Assembly: GCA_050945995.1 (NCBI GenBank)
Contig: JBMNUA010000097.1
Span: 1 to 8,795, forward strand
Direction: 5' to 3'
DNA: 8,795 nucleotides
Origin: RUG11247 sp050945995
GTDB taxonomy: Bacteria; Bacillota; Clostridia; Christensenellales; Aristaeellaceae
The notes beneath the pieces were generated by a model, which saw nothing but the letters and a program-made list of their open reading frames with translations, did no database searches and was not told where the DNA came from. Made by a program: the position numbers and the translations under genes. Shown piece after piece: positions 7,851 to 8,795 of the stretch; position 1 is the first letter of the stretch, and the number at the start of each line of letters is the position of its first letter.

Positions 7851-8048
7851 ATGCCCAAGCAGAAGACCCACAAGGGCGCCGCGAAACGCTTCAAGGTGAC
7901 AAAGTCCGGCAAGGTGAAGCACGCGCAGGCATACAAGCGCCACATCCTGACGAAGAAACCCACGAAGCGCACGCGCAATCTGCGCAAAGCCGCCTACCTG
8001 ACCAAGACGGAAGGCGCAACCATGAAAAAACTCATTCCGTATAAGTAA
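7851..8048 (+). CDS. rpmI: 50S ribosomal protein bL35
   Basis: A 65-residue, strongly basic protein with the conserved start MPKQKTHKGAAKRFK, the central HILTKKPTKRTRNLRK stretch and the end KKLIPYK, all typical of bL35, which sits in the large subunit. The length is normal. The ATG follows AAAGGAGG by eight bases. It lies between infC and rplT as in most bacteria, 15 bases before rplT, and should share their mRNA and leader control. Confidence 0.98.
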   Translation: MPKQKTHKGAAKRFKVTKSGKVKHAQAYKRHILTKKPTKRTRNLRKAAYLTKTEGATMKKLIPYK

Positions 8049-8063
8049 GGAGGCGAACCCACC

Positions 8064-8417
8064 ATGGCAAGAGTCAAGCGCGCAGTAAACGCACAGAAAA
8101 AGCGCCGCAAGGTAATGAAGCTCTCGAAGGGCTATTTCGGCGCGATGAGCAAGCAGTATCGTGCCGCCAGCGAACAGGTTCGCCGTTCGCTCGCATACGC
8201 ATACGTCGGTCGCAAGCTGAAAAAGCGCGATTTCCGCAGCCTTTGGATCGCCCGCATCAACGCCGCGGCGCGCATCAACGGGCTCTCCTACTCCCGGCTC
8301 ATCAACGGGCTGAAGATCGCCGGCGTCGATATCAACCGCAAAATGCTCGCAGAGCTTGCGATATCCGATGCGCCCGCGTTCGCCGCGTTGTGCGATAAAG
8401 CCAAGGAGTCGAAATAA
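8064..8417 (+). CDS. rplT: 50S ribosomal protein bL20
   Basis: A 117-residue basic protein of standard length that binds 23S rRNA early in large-subunit assembly. Family features: MARVKRAVNAQKKRRKVMKLSKGYFG at the start as an extended basic tail (given here in part: KRRKVMKLSKGYFG), RRSLAYAYVGRKLKKRDFR in the middle, and WIARINAAARINGLSYSRLI, then a globular C-terminal domain. The ATG at 8064 follows AAGGAGG by ten bases. Last gene of the operon; in Bacillus subtilis its product controls the operon by acting on the leader, and the leader found at 7163-7305 suggests the same here. Followed by a strong terminator. Confidence 0.98.
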   Translation: MARVKRAVNAQKKRRKVMKLSKGYFGAMSKQYRAASEQVRRSLAYAYVGRKLKKRDFRSLWIARINAAARINGLSYSRLINGLKIAGVDINRKMLAELAISDAPAFAALCDKAKESK

Positions 8418-8434
8418 TTTCGGCATCGGCAAAC

Positions 8435-8477
8435 CCCCGGTAAGCTGCTGACAAGCGCGCTACCGGGGTGTTTTTTT
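8435..8477 (+). terminator. Intrinsic terminator of the infC operon
   Basis: CCCCGGTA (8435-8442) and TACCGGGG (8461-8468) form a perfect 8-bp outer stem around an 18-base apical region, followed by TG and seven T's (8471-8477). It starts 17 bases after the rplT stop. Confidence 0.9.
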
Positions 8478-8487
8478 ATATAGAAAA

Positions 8488-8522
8488 GCGGCGCGCGTGG
8501 GATTTTGCCCCATGCGCGCCGC
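8488..8522 (-). terminator. Terminator hairpin of the convergent oxidoreductase gene
   Basis: A 14-bp stem (8488-8501 with 8509-8522, one G-T pair, 7-base loop) lies 16 bases past the stop of the minus-strand gene. On that strand it is followed by TTTTCTATA. The plus strand has GTTTTGT after it, so it may act weakly in both directions. Confidence 0.75.
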
Positions 8523-8538
8523 GTTTTGTAAAACCCCG

Positions 8539-8795
8539 TCAGATCCGCGCGTGCACAACCTCGTTTGCATCCGCCGATTTCTGCAATGCCTCCATCAGCT
8601 TCATCACGCGCATCATCTCCGGATGCGTCACCAGCTGCTTCACTTCGCCGCGCACCGCGCGCCGGATGTTCTTGTAGTAATCGCGCACATCGCTTGTCAC
8701 CTCGGGCAGCGGATAGCGCTTGATGGTGTCCTCCGTGCGCGGCGCCATGGTCTTTGTCAGCCCCGCCGCCGTCACCACGGGCACGGCGTCGCGCT
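8539..8795 (-). CDS. Gfo/Idh/MocA family oxidoreductase, C-terminal end (partial)
   Basis: Only the last 84 residues are in the window; the 5' part lies beyond the right edge. Frame is open to the edge. The tail resembles the C-terminal end of NAD(P)-dependent Gfo/Idh/MocA oxidoreductases, which act on sugars, inositols and related compounds: a PLPEVTSDVRDYYKNIRRAVRG segment (here PLPEV, then DYYKNIRRAVRGE) corresponding to the common FYxNLxxAL-hG motif, then VTHPEMMRVMKLMEALQKSADANEVV, like the family's VtpeeaxrvmxviEaaxxSaxxgxxV ending. The NAD-binding domain and catalytic Lys are off the window, so substrate and activity cannot be stated. The gene converges on rplT and ends with its own terminator hairpin. 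A GTG at 8784 is not its start, since similarity and open frame continue upstream. Confidence 0.7.
   Translation of the reverse strand, partial: RDAVPVVTAAGLTKTMAPRTEDTIKRYPLPEVTSDVRDYYKNIRRAVRGEVKQLVTHPEMMRVMKLMEALQKSADANEVVHARI

Noticed and set aside
7539..8432. Minus-strand open frame of 297 codons opposite infC, rpmI and rplT.
   Set aside because: Three conserved translation genes occupy the plus strand; the antisense product resembles nothing and would span their gaps and ribosome binding sites.

Overview
The window reads as chromosomal DNA from a GC-rich, low-copy-repeat Firmicute, most likely of the class Clostridia. Supporting signs are strong AGGAGG ribosome binding sites, SigA-type promoters, a perfect CtsR operator, an infC-rpmI-rplT operon behind a transcription-attenuation leader, and a large extracellular solute-binding protein of the oligopeptide type. 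I cannot name the genus; an uncultured gut-type lineage is only a guess. No tRNA, rRNA, insertion sequence, phage gene or CRISPR array is visible.

Layout. Positions 1-1295 (minus) hold the N-terminal 431 residues of a family 5 extracellular solute-binding protein; the gene runs off the left edge. A 309-base divergent intergenic region (1296-1604) carries its promoter, a leader hairpin, a palindrome, an orphan terminator-like hairpin on the plus strand, and the consensus promoter plus CtsR operator of clpB. Positions 1605-4235 encode the ClpB disaggregase. A long hairpin follows, then an AT-rich spacer with a promoter and two palindromes, then a stand-alone precorrin-8X methylmutase (CbiC/CobH) homologue at 4435-5043 in which the catalytic histidine appears to be replaced by serine. 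Next is a tight three-gene unit: an ECF transporter S component (5196-5690), a VOC (PhnB-like)-GNAT acetyltransferase fusion (5707-6630) and a Nudix hydrolase (6647-7126). Two bases after the Nudix stop begins a good promoter for the translation operon infC (7306-7818, AUU start), rpmI (7851-8048) and rplT (8064-8417), preceded by a leader of about 140 bases with an intrinsic terminator and a competing pairing. Two back-to-back terminator hairpins separate rplT from a convergent minus-strand gene whose C-terminal 84 residues (8539-8795) look like a Gfo/Idh/MocA oxidoreductase.

How the genes fit together. ClpB is under heat/protein-stress control through CtsR, whose gene is not in the window. 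IF3, L35 and L20 form the classic ribosome-feedback operon. The solute-binding protein points to import of peptides or a related solute. The ECF S component needs a shared EcfAAT energizing module encoded elsewhere. The CbiC-like gene, the VOC-GNAT fusion and the Nudix gene have no pathway partners here and their substrates are unknown. I see no large undescribed system. The best candidates for novelty are the CbiC-like protein without its catalytic histidine, its palindrome-bearing promoter, the VOC-GNAT fusion, and the detailed architecture of the infC leader.
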